In this document: piece after piece, positions 44,136 to 55,432 of the stretch
Layout of the letters: each line of letters starts with the position of its first letter
How positions within the stretch are numbered: the first letter of the stretch is position 1
Assembly: GCA_009823505.1 (NCBI GenBank)
Contig: VZQC01009964.1
Span: 16,001-80,000, forward strand
Length of the DNA: 64,000 nt
DNA from: Rhizomys pruinosus
Lineage: Eukaryota; Chordata; Mammalia; Rodentia; Spalacidae
Reading direction: 5' to 3'
Position numbers and translations under genes: made by a program
The notes under the pieces: model-generated
The model's database searches: none
What the model saw: the letters and a program-made list of their open reading frames with translations, nothing else
What the model was told of the DNA's origin: nothing

Positions 44136-45479
44136 GTAAGTGGTCATTTAAAAAGAAGGATTGTGGAATCACACATACTGGCATTATTAGAGGAATGGAT
44201 GAAAAGCTAATAGCCCTGAGCTACACATATAGAGGAGTGGGCTTACATGTACTTACTGCTTAGTCAGAGGAAATATAATAATGTTGTGAGTGGGAAGTGA
44301 CTATTCATTCAAAAAAAAATGGAAATGAACACAGACTTTCATAAGCCTGCCTCTGGGAGCAGCGTAACCAATGACAGAGATCTCAACGCTGAGGCTTCAG
44401 TTTAGTCAGCTGCAAACATTCAGTGCCTGTTTATTGACTGGCTGATGTGTGCTGGAACCTCTGCTAGGCTTTGAGGTTAAAATGGTGACCAAATAAGACA
44501 TCATCTCACCCTTCATGGATTTCCAACCAGGAGGGGAAATCAACACAGAGAGTGAACATATAAAAGCGCTTGGAGGGTCACAGCTGGTAGCACCACAGTA
44601 AAAGGATGGGAGGCCTGGGCTTTGTGAACGTATGAAAGCAGGACTGCCTAAGAGACCCATCGGATTTTTCCAGAGAATGGAATCTTAACTGACATGTCCT
44701 GTGGACATCGTCCAATTTGTCCATTTGCATAGTCTGCTTCTGGCTGTTGCGTGTCATGGTTCAATATACTCAGAACTTGGCATTCCTGTGAAGGAACACT
44801 CTAAGCTTATACCACTCCCTTAGAACATTCATTCTCCAGTCTATTGAAACAATTTCTCTTTATGCTTTATTTACATAACTATAACCAATGTATTCCAAAG
44901 GTCCCACATGGATGAACAGATTACTTTTACTTTTTTGTTTCTATATTGGCTTCTGGGAAGCTGCAGTATTGGGTCCTACCTCCTTGGGGTCCCCTATTCT
45001 GCATTGGGTACAACCTTCCCTTCCACACTGCTAGCTGTTCCCCAGGCCTCTTCAGTCTTCACGCACTTTTCAATAGTGCTGCTTTCAAGCTGGGAGCCTT
45101 TAATCTTCTCTACAGGCATGTACTGACCCTATCTCTTACTAGAGTTGAATTACTGATTCTGAAGGATAGTTCCAAATTGGTACCTTGTTCCAAACTTCCT
45201 TTATCCAAACTACAGATTCACACCTCTTTTGTTTTTTTGTCTGTAGACAAATTCAATATACCTAGAGGTGAGCCTGCATCTCTGACTGACATCCTTCTCT
45301 TAAAGCCAGAGAAAGAAGCAACCTGGCCCTTTCCTTGACTGCCTTGTGATATTTCTCATTAGAGACTGTACTCTTTGGAAAGTTTGACCAAAATACTTAT
45401 TCCCTTCCCCAAGTCTTTTTCTATTTGCATTCTTCCACTTGTTCTCAAGTCTTTTCAGAGGCCACTGGAAGTTCCATTT
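44136..45479. other. No supported gene; possible old repeat at 44400-44560
   Basis: TTTATTGACTGGCTGATGTG...GGTGACCAAATAAGACATC resembles an ancient mammal-wide repeat but is too weak to name. The rest is unique-looking. Confidence 0.35.
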
Positions 45480-45748
45480 TGAGATAGGTGCCCATAGAGG
45501 CAGAATTCTAATACAGACCCCAGATCTTTACCCTTGGTGTATATACTTCATAAAAGTGTGCGTGGTTAGGATGAAATAGTCCCATATTTAGGCTATGTTA
45601 TAGGACAAAGGGGAACAGATTTTGCAGATATAATCAAGTTGGCATCCAGTTAGCCACAAGGGAGATTATCTTAGAAGGTCTGTCTTAACCAGACTTTTGA
45701 ACATTTGGAAAGAGGATTTAGAATTCTATTGGCTTTAAGAAGTAAGCT

Positions 45749-47049
45749 GCTAAAGAGAAAACCCACAGAGTGTGAGAAAACCTTCACCAGTGATACATCT
45801 GACAGAGCATTACCTTCCAGAATATATAAACTACTCAAAAAACAAAGAACCAAGAAAACAAATGACTCACTCAAAAGATGGAGTAAAGAGCTGAACAGAG
45901 ACTTCACCAGTGAGGAAGTAAAGATGGCTGAGAAACATCTCAAAAAGTGTTCAAAATCGTTAATAATTAAGGAAATGCAAACTAAAACCACTCTAAGATA
46001 TCATCTCACTCCAATAAGACTGGCTAAGATCAAGAAAACAAAAGACACCAAATGCTGGAGAGGGTGTGGAGAAAGGGGAACACTCATCCACTGCTGGTGG
46101 GAATGTAAACTTGTACAACTACTGTGGAAAGCAGTGTGGAGAACCCTTAAAGACCTCAAAATGATCCTGTCACCTGACCCAGCCAAACCACTCCTGGGTG
46201 TAAACCCACAAGACTCATCCTACTGCAAAGATACATGCACATCTATGTTTACTGCAGCCCTCTTCACAATAGCAAAGGGTTGGAACCAACCCAAATGCTC
46301 CTCAACAGATGAGCAGATAGCACAAATGTGGTACATCTACACAATGGAGTTCTATGCAGTGGTAAAGAAAGATAACATCATGAACTTTTCAGGTAAATGG
46401 ATGGAACTCGAAACCCTTATGCTAAGTGAAGTAACGCAGTCCCAAGAAAACAAATGGGGAATGGTTGCCCTCATTTGTGGATGCTAGCACCAAATCCCCC
46501 CAGTTGAAAGGCAAGCTGAGCAATGTTATTGTTATATTTCTTTCTATCTGAAAGCAACTGTGATATTATAATGTGAATCTCTTAATGGGTCATAGAATTA
46601 ATTTTTACCACTTACTTTCAGACATGGTAATTAACATATATGGGTGGAAGGGATATATTCATATTTTAGAGTAATATAAAAATAAAGGAAAAATGCGAAT
46701 TCCTAAACCTATTTTAGAGTAACATACAGTTTATTTCTGGAGGACATAATTCTGGTACATATATGATGTGTATATAAGCATATTTTGGAGCAATACAAAT
46801 GGGAGGGAACAACAACAACAACATAAAGACTGGGTCACGGAATGGGTTGATACAGTTAAATTCTGCCCCAAACAGCAAATCTCTGCAGAGAAAAACTTTT
46901 AAAAGACTGAGAGAAAGATGCAGGACATGTATGGCAGAATGCATGAACTGGGGTGGGGTGGGGGAAGGGAAAGGGGAATGTGTCTAAACTGAACTGAAAA
47001 AAATGGTGTCTGAAATACACAAAACATCAATAAGAGTATTATATTAAAA
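45749..47049 (+). mobile_element. L1 LINE, 5'-truncated, 1.3 kb
   Basis: Flanked by the 12-bp repeat AAGAAGTAAGCT at 45737-45748 and 47050-47061. It holds the ORF2 C-terminal region, a stop at 46487, then a 560-bp 3'UTR with a G-rich purine tract (46950-46977) and an AATAAGAGT...ATTAAAAA end. It inserted in an MLT1. Confidence 0.95.
45750..46487 (+). pseudogene. L1 ORF2 C-terminal fragment (5'-truncated)
   Basis: An uninterrupted frame of about 245 codons matches the C-terminal end of L1 ORF2p, the reverse transcriptase/endonuclease protein that copies L1 RNA into the genome. The Cys/His motif CX3CX7HX4C is present as [18 protein letters not shown], followed by the conserved LVQ.LWK.VWR segment and [14 protein letters not shown] near the end. 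The endonuclease and polymerase domains are absent because the insertion is 5'-truncated. The first Met of the open frame lies in MLT1 sequence outside the L1, so it is not a natural start. Non-functional. Confidence 0.92.
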
Positions 47050-47385
47050 AAGAAGTAAGCTCCCATATTGTGGGATAGTCCGTATACTTGGGACCCATGG
47101 GGGATTCCATGAGACAAGAACAGCTGCAGATGGGCATCCAGAAAGGAGCCCTTAGTTCTGTAACCACAACTCAGTTCTGCTTACTAATTTCCAGAATGGA
47201 ATGCAGTCTGTCTCTTATGAGAAACCTTGTGTGACCCCAAGAAGAGGCCCTTTGTAAGCTGTATGTGGACTCCTGACCCATGGAAACTGTGAGATGGTAA
47301 ATTCCAGTTGTCGTAAGCCACAAGTTTGTGGTAATTTGTTATATAAGCAATAGAAAACTAACCCAGTGTCTCGCCTGGGAGTTCT

Positions 47386-47687
47386 TCTAACACTGTTGAT
47401 TTCCGATCCTTGATGACATTTGGTTAGAAAATCTTTCACCTTATGTTCTCTGCTCCAGATACCAAGCTCATTAAAGAGAGAAAATTCTTTTTATTTTTCT
47501 TTATATCCAGAATCTGGCACAATGTCTTCTAGAACAGTAGCACCAAGAAGTTGTGGAATGAATGAATGAAATGATTCATGAGGAAACAAAAATTATATTA
47601 TTGGAACAGATTAATTCTGCCTCATCCATAGACAATATTGGAAAAAAAAGGCTCAATTACTTTCTCAGGAAGTTTCCTGCTGATTGG
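47386..47687. other. No recognised feature
   Basis: Unique-looking AT-rich DNA. AATGAATGAATGAAATG near 47560 is a short simple repeat. Confidence 0.35.
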
Positions 47688-47898
47688 GCTGGAGAGATGG
47701 CCTAGCGGTTAAGAGCACAGACTGCTCTTGCAGAGGACCTGGGTTCTATCCCCAGCACCCACATGGCAGCTGAGAACTGTCTTTAACTCCAGTTCCAGGG
47801 GAATCCGACACCCTCTTCTGACCTCCCTGGCATTGCAGGACACTGGTGCACAAACCCATATGCAGACAGTACATTCATACACATAAAAAATAAAAAAA
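47688..47898 (+). mobile_element. B2 SINE
   Basis: Full-length forward B2 from GGGCTGGAGAGATGG to an ACACATAAAAAATAAA tail. Flanks GGAAGTTTCCTGCTG and GAAAGTTTCTTGCTG are a diverged target-site duplication. No internal duplication. Confidence 0.95.
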
Positions 47899-47947
47899 GA
47901 AAGTTTCTTGCTGGTAACAATTGAATGTTTTTGTGTGGTTAAGTACA

Positions 47948-48158
47948 TTAAAAACTATTTTTATGTGTATGAGTGTTTTGTGTATACCTGTGAGTATATC
48001 TGCAAATGCAATGCCTGTGGAGGCCAGAAGAGGGCACTGGATAGCCTGGAACTAAGGTTATAGACAGTTGTTGGGTACCATGTAGGGAACCAAATCCAGT
48101 CTTCTGCAAGAACAGCCAGTGCTCTTAACTGTTGGGTCAGTCATTTCTCCAGCCCCAG
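47948..48158 (-). mobile_element. B2 SINE, old
   Basis: Reverse complement of B2: CTGTGGAGGCCAGAAGAGGG, CAGTGCTCTTAACTG, TCATTTCTCCAGCCCC. Confidence 0.85.
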
Positions 48159-48189
48159 TATATTCTTTTTAAAGCCTTGGACTTTAACT

Positions 48190-48758
48190 AAAAATTATAT
48201 GTATTTATATGTGTATGTGTTCATGTGTGTGTTTATATGTTTATATGTGTACATGTTCATGTGTGTGCACATGTGTGCAGTTGCATGTGCACATTTGTGA
48301 GGCTAGAGGTGTCTTCCTCTATTGTTCTCCATCTTGCTTTTTGAGACAGGGTCTCTTTTTTTTTAAATTTTATTTTATTTTATTCTTTTTTAAATTTTTA
48401 ATTAATTTTATTTATTTCTGTATGTGTATGAATGTACTGTCTGCATGCAAGTTTGTGCACCCGTGTCGTGCAATGCCGCAGAGGTCAGAAGAGGGTGTCA
48501 GATTCCCCTGGAACTGGAGTTCTCCTGGAATTGGAGTTTCAGACGGTTCTCAGCCGCCATGTGGGTGCTGGGGATCGAACTCGGGTAGCTAGACCTGATT
48601 GGTCAGCAAGCCCTAGGGATCCTCTGCTTCCATTTCCCTAGAGCCCAGATTACAGTGTGCCACTGTGCCCAGCTGTTCTGTGGGTGCTGGGGTTTGAACT
48701 CAGGTCCTCATGCTTGTGCAGCAAACACTTACTGACCAAGCCATCTCCCAGCCCCAGA
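48190..48758 (-). mobile_element. B4-family SINE, split by a B2
   Basis: A TG-rich tail and TTTTTGAGACAGGGTCTCT at the left, then AGCTAGACCTGATTGGTCAG, CAAGCCCTAGGGATCCTC and the tRNA-like head GACCAAGCCATCTCCCAGCC at the right. The B2 at 48358-48587 lies between the halves. Confidence 0.8.
48358..48587 (-). mobile_element. B2 SINE, young subfamily, 5'-truncated
   Basis: Contains the internal duplication CTGGAACTGGAGTT / CTGGAATTGGAGTT and intact CpGs (GACGGTTCTCAGCCGCC). It stops at GGGGATCGAACTCGGG, so the tRNA A-box end is missing. Confidence 0.92.
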
Positions 48759-48759
48759 T

Positions 48760-49523
48760 GAAAAGTTTTGAGCTGTAGAGAAATATTAAATGAGGTAAGA
48801 TCTAAATGAGATCACGCAATAGTCATGTATAACTGATTCTGAGAAGATGAGGAAGAGGAGTTTGTCTGAAGCCTCTGGGCCTCGGCCAGGAACCAATGGA
48901 GGAATCTGGGCTTGGGAGTTATTTCATGGTTCTAGTCATGTGCTGTTTCCTCTCCAGCAAGTCTCTAGGCTTGTGAGTTGTTCGTGGGTATATGATCACA
49001 TGTTGCTCTGCTTTAAAATTACATGCCATGAAAAGTAGGCTCTCAAATGGGCTTGGATGGATTTCCTATGAGGAAGAGTCAAGGAAAGAACTGACTGGAG
49101 GGCACAGTGGGCCCAGCTACTGTGTTTTAGCTGAGTTCTAAAACAGGAATAACAACATCACATTGAAGATTATGAGGCCCAGTGGTGAGCCCTGTAAAAA
49201 CCACCTGGAATTTAGAGCCCCCGAGGGAGAGGAAGGGGTAGAATTGGAAATGTCTAAATGATGCTTTCCCATTTTAATGATGTGTGTCTTTATATTTTTT
49301 ATCATCATAAAATAATATATGTATATATAAAACATCTCATTACAAAGCAGCTACAAAGTAAAAAAGAAAAAGAAAACTACTTGTAATTTTATTAAACAAC
49401 GATAATTGGTATATTTCCTTATAGTCTTTTCTCATTAACTTGAAAAAGTCCATTATAATCATACCTGCTGTGTAATTTAATTTTCAACCCTTTTCCTTCT
49501 TTATGTTTTTTTCCCTCTTTCTC
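48760..49523. other. No recognised feature
   Basis: Unique-looking DNA, AT-rich toward 49300-49480. Confidence 0.4.
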
Positions 49524-49608
49524 TTTGAGGTACTGGAAAATGAATCCAGGACCTTGAACAACAGGCTAGGCCAGTGCTTTACTACTAAGCTCTATCTCCA
49601 GCTCTCAA
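49524..49608 (-). mobile_element. ID SINE, diverged
   Basis: Reverse complement of ID: GGTACTGGAAAATGAATCCA, GCCAGTGCTTTACTACTAAG, CTCTATCTCCAGCTCTC. Confidence 0.75.
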
Positions 49609-49619
49609 AAAAAAAAAAG

Positions 49620-49772
49620 ACTTTTTTTTTTGGTCTTTTTGAGACAGGTCTCCGTTTAGTCCCAGCTGCCCTGGAGCTCACTCTGTAGACCAGGCTGGCC
49701 TTGAACTCATAGAGAGCAACCTGCCTCTGCCTCCTGAGTGCTGGGACTAAAGACTGTACCACTATGCCCATC
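49620..49772 (-). mobile_element. B1 SINE
   Basis: Reverse complement of B1 from TTTTTGGTCTTTTTGAGACA to GACTGTACCACTATGCCC, placed directly after an ID element. Confidence 0.92.
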
Positions 49773-49873
49773 TATACTTTTGATATATCATCTTCATAGA
49801 TTTTTAATGAGAGCTTATTTTAGGGAAATAATTTTAAAGACAGGAAAAGAATCACTGGAGCATCTGAGGTTTT

Positions 49874-50083
49874 TATTTTATTTTTTGATTTATTTTAGGT
49901 GTATGAGTGTTTTACCTGCATGTATATAAGTGTACCCATGTCATGCAATGCCCACAGCAGACAGAAAAGGGGGTCATATCCCCTGGAACTGGACTTACCA
50001 GACAGTTGTTAGCTAGGAACTCAGTCTGGGTCTTCTGTAGGAACAGCCAATGCTTTTATCAACTGAGCCATGTTTCCAGCCCC
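49874..50083 (-). mobile_element. B2 SINE, older
   Basis: Target-site duplication CATCTGAGGTTTT (49861-49873) and CATCTGAGATTTT (50084-50096). No internal duplication. Confidence 0.93.
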
Positions 50084-50138
50084 CATCTGAGATTTTGATC
50101 ACAGCATTATCATAAAAACAACATTAGAAAGAACATTA

Positions 50139-50220
50139 GGCTAGAAGTATAGCTTAGTGGCAGAGTACTTGCCCAGATAGGTGAGGCCATGGGTTTATGT
50201 CTAGTGGTGCTCAATCAACA
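50139..50220 (+). mobile_element. ID SINE, diverged
   Basis: GGCTAGAAGTATAGCTTAGT, GGCAGAGTACTTGCCCAG and GAGGCCATGGGTTTATGTC follow ID in forward orientation. Confidence 0.7.
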
Positions 50221-50329
50221 AGTCAAACCAAGACACCCAGAATCTTGAGGGTTTTTTTTTTGTTGTTGTTGTTTGTTTGTTTTTAAGACATGGTCTCCCT
50301 GTAGCCCCAGCTGGCCTGGAATCTAGGCT

Positions 50330-50607
50330 CTTGAGGTGTCTTGGGGTGTCTGTTGCAAGAGAAAAAGCTCCACACCTCCCAGGATGGTGCTCCCGCCACC
50401 ACGGTCTCCAGCTCTTTCTCTCTGCTTCCTGTGCTCATTGGGAGATGTGACCCTTGGCTTACTGCTCCAGCGCTGGCCACCATGCTTCCCAACACAATGG
50501 ACTCTAATTCCCTGGAACTGTCAATCGTAAGCTCAAATAAACTCTTCCTTTTATAAGTTTCCTTGGTCATGGTGGTTTATCACAGCAACAGAAAAGTGAC
50601 CAATACA
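50330..50607 (+). mobile_element. Rodent MaLR-type LTR with adjoining internal sequence
   Basis: The forward copy of the family at 22978 and 33455. It ends with CCTTTTATAAGTTTCC, GGTCATGGTGG and AAAAGTGACCAATACA, and AATAAACTC marks the polyadenylation region. It is followed by a primer-binding site at 50614-50630, so it is not a plain solo LTR. A short B1-like piece lies just upstream (about 50265-50325). Confidence 0.8.
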
Positions 50608-50613
50608 GTTATT

Positions 50614-50630
50614 TGGTACCAGGAGTGGGG
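50614..50630 (+). promoter_or_regulatory. Retroviral primer-binding-site-like sequence
   Basis: TGGTACCAGGAGTGGGG starts six bases after the LTR end. This is the sequence that follows ERVL/MaLR LTRs, thought to pair with a leucine tRNA. Only this remnant of the internal region is recognisable. Confidence 0.75.
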
Positions 50631-50861
50631 TTTGAACCCACACGGACATCATAACTTATTACTTATTGTTAAAATAATGAAATAAAAGAAAAAATATATA
50701 AAGAACATTAGGATAGCCTTGCAAAACATAGAGAATACATAAAATGGAATATATTCCATTAACATTATTTCCTTAGGATAAAGAATAAAAAATGAAATTA
50801 TTATGTTCCACTAACCTTATTTGCTGAGAGAAATCTTCCCATAGTGGAATCATTTCTGTCA

Positions 50862-50998
50862 GATTCCCCTGGAACTGGAGTTCTCCTGGAATTGGACTTA
50901 CAGACAGTTCTCAGCTGCCATGTGGGTGCTGGGGATCAAACGCGGGTCCTCTGCAAGAGCAGTCGGTGCTCTTAACTGCTAGGCCATCTCTCCAGCCC
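50862..50998 (-). mobile_element. B2 SINE fragment, young subfamily
   Basis: Only the 5' half is present in reverse complement, including the internal duplication and CTAGGCCATCTCTCCAGCCC. The A-rich tail half is missing. Confidence 0.92.
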
Positions 50999-51022
50999 AG
51001 CAATATATTCATTTTCATTAAT

Positions 51023-51079
<57 letters not shown>
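51023..51079. repeat. (CA)n-(TA)n microsatellite
   Basis: About 17 CA units pass directly into about 10 TA units. Confidence 0.97.
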
Positions 51080-51089
51080 CTTTTTCATC

Positions 51090-51345
51090 TGTGTATAGGA
51101 TGTGTGTGAACAAATGCATTTGTACACATGCCCGGTATATGTGCGGAGGGCAGAGGATAAGCTCAGTGTCAGTTCTCCCCTTACACCTTGTTATTGGTAA
51201 AGTTCCTCCTGTCCCTACCTCTCATTCCTCTGTAGGCACACTTTGAGTACGGATGCTCACACCACCTGTCCCACATTTTTTCAAACTCCTGTTCTCATGC
51301 TTTCACAGCAAGACTCGTACTCAGTGTGCCATCTCCCCAGTCCCT
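51090..51345 (-). mobile_element. B4-like SINE, diverged
   Basis: GGAGGGCAGAGGATAAGCTC, AGCAAGACTCGTACTCAG and TGCCATCTCCCCAGTCCC fit a B4/B3-type element in reverse complement. Confidence 0.55.
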
Positions 51346-51452
51346 TATTTTTAAGTGTTATGAATATTTTGACATGTTTCTTTTGGTTTAAATATATGCA
51401 TTCTGTGGCCTATCTACCTAGGAGAGAAATCCTTGGAAGATGGTCTCAAAAA

Positions 51453-51453
<1 letters not shown>

Positions 51454-51490
<37 letters not shown>
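51454..51490. repeat. (CA)n microsatellite
   Basis: About 18 CA units with one CC interruption at the end. Confidence 0.97.
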
Positions 51491-51559
51491 ACGCACACAT
51501 GATCTTGCCACACTTGTTAAATTGCACTGTAATAGAATTACTTGATATAATTTTATTTT

Positions 51560-52860
51560 TTTCTCAATCTATATTTTTAATTGAATGTGTGTGCATTAAA
51601 CACCATACATCTTAATCATATTTGGACCCACCCACACCCTCCATAGGGCCCCCCCACCAGATTTCATGCATTCTGTCATATATGTTAAGGCTTATTGAAG
51701 TCAAGCTTGTATACCTAGATATTCCTCAGTACAAGTTCATCCACTGGAGTTCAGTCAGCCTATCCAGTGTCACTCCCTTAAAGATCAACTTTCCCTCACT
51801 CAGCAGTAATCAGCTGCCAATAGTTCTTCAGCTAAGATTGGGGCCTGCTGCCCATTTCCCTAATTCTTGTTGTTGTTGTTTTTGTTTGTATGGGTCTTGT
51901 GAATGCTGTTACCATTGCTGTAAGTTCACATTACTAAGTTCCCAGAGGCTTGGAAGACCCCCTTTCCTTATGTTCATGTGCCAGCCCTGACTCTTACAAT
52001 CTTTCACCCCCTCTTCTGCAATGGTCCCTGACACGGATGGGTGAGGTTTAATATAGAGGTCTTATCCAGAGGCACACATTCTGCAGTCTCTTAATCTCTA
52101 TATTTTGGCCAGTTGTGGCCTTCTGTGTGCACCATCTTCTGTTGCATGAGAGCTTTGATGGTGAGAGTTGAGGGACACATTAGTATTCTCTCTGCCCCCT
52201 GTTCCGCTATGTTCCATGAGTCTTAAGGTATAGAGGTTCCATTGTTGATGTGTCACTTAGGGTTGGGTATCTCTCAAACACTTATTCTCTGTGTGTGACC
52301 AGTATGTGAAATACTGTAATAGTCTCCATTTGTTGCAAAAAGAAGCTTCTTTGATGAGTGGTGAATGGTATATTTGTCTATAAATACAAGGAAAATATTT
52401 AGCACATAGTAAGAAATTACCTTTGTCTATGGATTTGATGGAGATAGAGTTTTCTCTAAGATCTATGTAAGATCTCATGGGGATGGAGGTTAAGCCTTGA
52501 AGTTTAGGGCTTCAAAGGAAAAGAGTACCTGAGAAAAATGTCCTAGGATTTTAGTTTCGATAGAGAAGAACTATAACTAAGGAGAAAGGTGATGTCAAAG
52601 CCATGTGTATTTGGCTCTGTTTACAGTGTCACACATGAGTTCCCTCACCCTGAGCAGGCTTTAAGTCCAATTAGATAGCTGTTGATTACCCCCAAGGTAA
52701 AAGTGCTACTACTGCGCCTGTGTAGTTTGTTGTTCCTGTTATTATTGTGGTTATTAGGCTTTAAAGCTGGGGTTGAAACACTGATTGATTTTCTTCCTTA
52801 GCAGCTTGCATAGTATCCTCTAAAACTATGAGAGCTAATCTTCAGAAGAAAAGCTATTGA
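51560..52860 (-). mobile_element. Lx-like L1 3'UTR
   Basis: About 1.3 kb of non-coding Lx-type 3'UTR on the minus strand. Markers include TTGCAAAAAGAAGCTTCTTT, CAGGCTTTAAGTCCAATTAG and TTAGCAGCTTGCATAGTATC. The left part matches 6905-7215. Confidence 0.75.
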
Positions 52861-53166
52861 TTTCTGTTGAGAATTTTTATTTGTCTTTTTGTAGTTTTCA
52901 GTTCCCTCCCAAATATTCCTGTTTTGTCACTCACTTCCTTGAACACTTACATCACAGTTATAATATATGGGTCCCATGTGGCTCTGTTAAATGTTTGAGT
53001 ATATATGAATTTATTCTATCTCATTGTCATTTCATTTACTCTATGGCTAGTTTTCATGTCTTTGTAGTATTTCCTTCTGTCTGAAACAAATCCCATCCCT
53101 TGTTGATGGATTGCCATGTCAGATGACTAATTCTTGTAATGATCTTAAAATACTTGAACCTAACTA
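52861..53166. other. No recognised feature
   Basis: AT-rich unique-looking DNA immediately left of two L1 insertions. Confidence 0.35.
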
Positions 53167-53185
53167 TCATAATTCTAAAATTTTA

Positions 53186-53648
53186 TTTTATTTTTTTTAA
53201 TGGTGATAAACTTTCTTTCAAAGCCAATTTTTTATTGAAGCTTTGTGCATTGCATACAGAATTTCAAATCTCATCTTAGACCCATGCCTCCCTCTCTGTC
53301 CCCCAACCCCCACCACAGCTCATGCATTCTGCCAAAAATGTTTTTCATCTTTTTTCCCAGTCTCTCTTAAAATTCAGAAGTTTACTGTTTTGAGCAGAAG
53401 TTCACCATTTCAGTCAGTTCTTTGACCCAGTCTTTTTGTTGTTGTTGTTGTTGTTATTCCTTCCAATATGCATCACTCCAAAATATGCATATATGCATGC
53501 CACATATATCATAGGTTTTAGCATCTTCAGCTTATGATTTTTTCTTTATTAGGCTGAAAGATGTCATATTTGAAGACTCCTCCTTGGCAAGCCCAAACCT
53601 CATCAGTTCTGTCCTTGTGCTCCACACTGGGGTTTTCTCTTCCCATGG
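53186..53648 (-). mobile_element. L1 3'UTR insertion, first of two at one site
   Basis: A T-rich tail, then L1 3'UTR in reverse: GCTCATGCATTCTGCC, AGTTTACTGTTTTGAGCAG, CTCCTTGGCAAGCCCAAAC and GTGCTCCACACTGGGG. The target TCATAATTCTAAAATTTTA (53167-53185) is repeated with one mismatch at 53649-53667. Confidence 0.85.
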
Positions 53649-53664
53649 TCATAATTCTACAATT

Positions 53665-53667
<3 letters not shown>

Positions 53668-53721
<54 letters not shown>

Positions 53722-55432
53722 ACAAATCTAGACCCGTGTTCCTGCTCATTCCCTCACCCCGCCAGAGCTCATGCATTCTGCCAAACATGCTTTTCGTCTC
53801 TTAGTCTTTCTCAATATTTTCCATGGGGAAGTTGACTGTTTTGAGCAGAAGTTCACTGTTTCAGTCAGTTCTTTGATGCAGTCTTTTCTGTTGTTGTTGT
53901 TTCCAAAATGCATTATGCCCAACTGCTTTGTACAAAAGCTCAGGGGGCCCTACACAAGAAATACTTACAACTGGGTAATTGGCACTAGCATCCACAGATG
54001 AGTGATACCATGCATCGTTTGTTTTTCTGGGACTGTGTTACTTCACTCAGCATGATGTCCTCTAGCTCCAGCCATTTTCCTGCAAAGCTCGTGATGTCGT
54101 CTTTCTTTACTGCTGCATAGAATTCCATTGTGTAGATGTACCACATTTTCTCTATCCACTCGTCAGTTGAGGGGCATTTAGGTTGGTTCCAGCTCCTTGC
54201 TATTGTGAAGAGAGCTGCAATAAACATGGCCGTGCATGTATCTCTGTGGTGGCGTAAGTCTTGAGGGTACATGCCCAGGAGTGGTATGGCTGGGTCGGGT
54301 GGCAAGTTCATTCCAAGTCTTCCAAGGGTTCTCCACACTGCTTTCCATAGTGGCTGTACGAGTTTACATTCCCACCAGCAGTGGATGAGTGTTCCCCTTT
54401 CCCCACAACCTCTCCAGCACTTGGTATCATTTGTTTTCTTGATCCTAGCCAGTCTTACTGGAGTAAGATGATATCTTAAAGTGGTTTTGATTTGCATTTC
54501 CTTAATGATTAGTGATGTTGAGCAGTTCTTGAGGTGTTTCTCAGACATCTCTAATTCCTCGCTTGTGAAGTCTCTGTTCAGTTCTTTGCTCCATCTATTG
54601 AGCGGGTCGTTTGTTTTCTTTTTTCTTTGTTTTTTGAGTAGTTTATATATTCTGGAAATCAATGCTTTGTCAGATGTATCTGCAGTGAAGGTTTCCTCCC
54701 ACTCTGTGGGATTTCTCTTCACTTCCTTGATTGTTTCTTTTGATGTACAGAAGCTTTTGAGTTTGATGAGGTCCCATTTGTCAATTGTCGACCTTAATTC
54801 TTGTGCAGCTGCTGTCTGATTTAGGAAGTCTTTTCCTACGCCTATGTCTTGTAGTCTGCTGCCAACTTTTTCTTCTATCACCTTCAGAGTTTGGGGTTTC
54901 ACGTTGAGGTCTTTAATCCATCTGGAGTTGACTTTTGTACAGGGTGAGAGGTAGGGGTTTAATTTCATTCTTCTACAAGTGGTGATCCAGTTTTGCCAAC
55001 ACCACTTGCTGAAGATGCTGTCTTTTCTCCATTGTGGTTTCTTGGCCCCCTTGTCAAATATGAGATGGCGGAAATTGTATGTGCTCAGATTTGGATCTTC
55101 GGTTTTGTTCCATTGGTCAACAGGTCTGTTTTTGTGCCAGTACCAGGCTGCTTTTTATGACTATAGCCCTGTAGTATAGTTTAAAATCTGGTATAGAGAT
55201 CCCTTCTGTGTAGCTCTTTTCACTCAGGGTTGATTTGGCTATTCGGGCTCTTTTGTTTTTCCAAATGAATTTAAGAACTTTTGTTTCCAAGCCTGTGAAG
55301 AAACTCTTGGGTATTTTGATTGCATGCTCATGGATTGGGAAAATTAACATTGTAAAAATGTCCATTTTACCAAAAATTAACATTGTAAAAAAAAATGTCC
55401 ATTTTACCAAAACTCTTGTATAGATTTAACGC
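53668..55432 (-). mobile_element. L1 LINE, 5'-truncated, second insertion at the same site
   Basis: A (TTTA)n-rich tail (53662-53717) is followed by a 3'UTR (to about 53980) and about 1.45 kb of ORF2. The 15-bp AATTCTACAATTTTA lies at 53653-53667 and 55433-55447. The frame is almost intact, so it is one of the younger L1s here. A tandem duplication of about 37 bp (ATTAACATTGTAAAAA...) sits at its truncated end, 55342-55411. Confidence 0.95.
53985..55410 (-). pseudogene. L1 ORF2 C-terminal part with one frameshift
   Basis: Encodes the C-terminal third of L1 ORF2p, the L1 reverse transcriptase protein. Reading down from 55410 there is PIHEHAIKIPKSFF...KFIWKNKRARIAKS and the [15 protein letters not shown] segment, all from the region after the polymerase core. 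Near 55140-55150 the frame shifts. From there to the stop at 53985 it stays open (the last 327 codons start with an internal Met at 54968). The Cys/His motif [18 protein letters not shown] is present, as is [15 protein letters not shown] near the end. Endonuclease and polymerase domains are lost by 5' truncation. Confidence 0.92.

Larger units (their letters stand above)
45480..47385 (+). mobile_element. MLT1-type LTR split by an L1
   Basis: The left part ends TTGGCTTTAAGAAGTAAGCT. The right part resumes at GTAAGCTCCCATATTGTGGG and runs to GCCACAAGTTTGTGG...AATAGAAAACTAACCCAG, the MLT1 3' end. The L1 at 45749-47049 separates them. Confidence 0.75.

Noticed and set aside
45705..46487. 260-codon frame as a possible intact gene
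   Set aside because: It is the C-terminal end of L1 ORF2 after 5' truncation. Its first Met lies in flanking MLT1 sequence.
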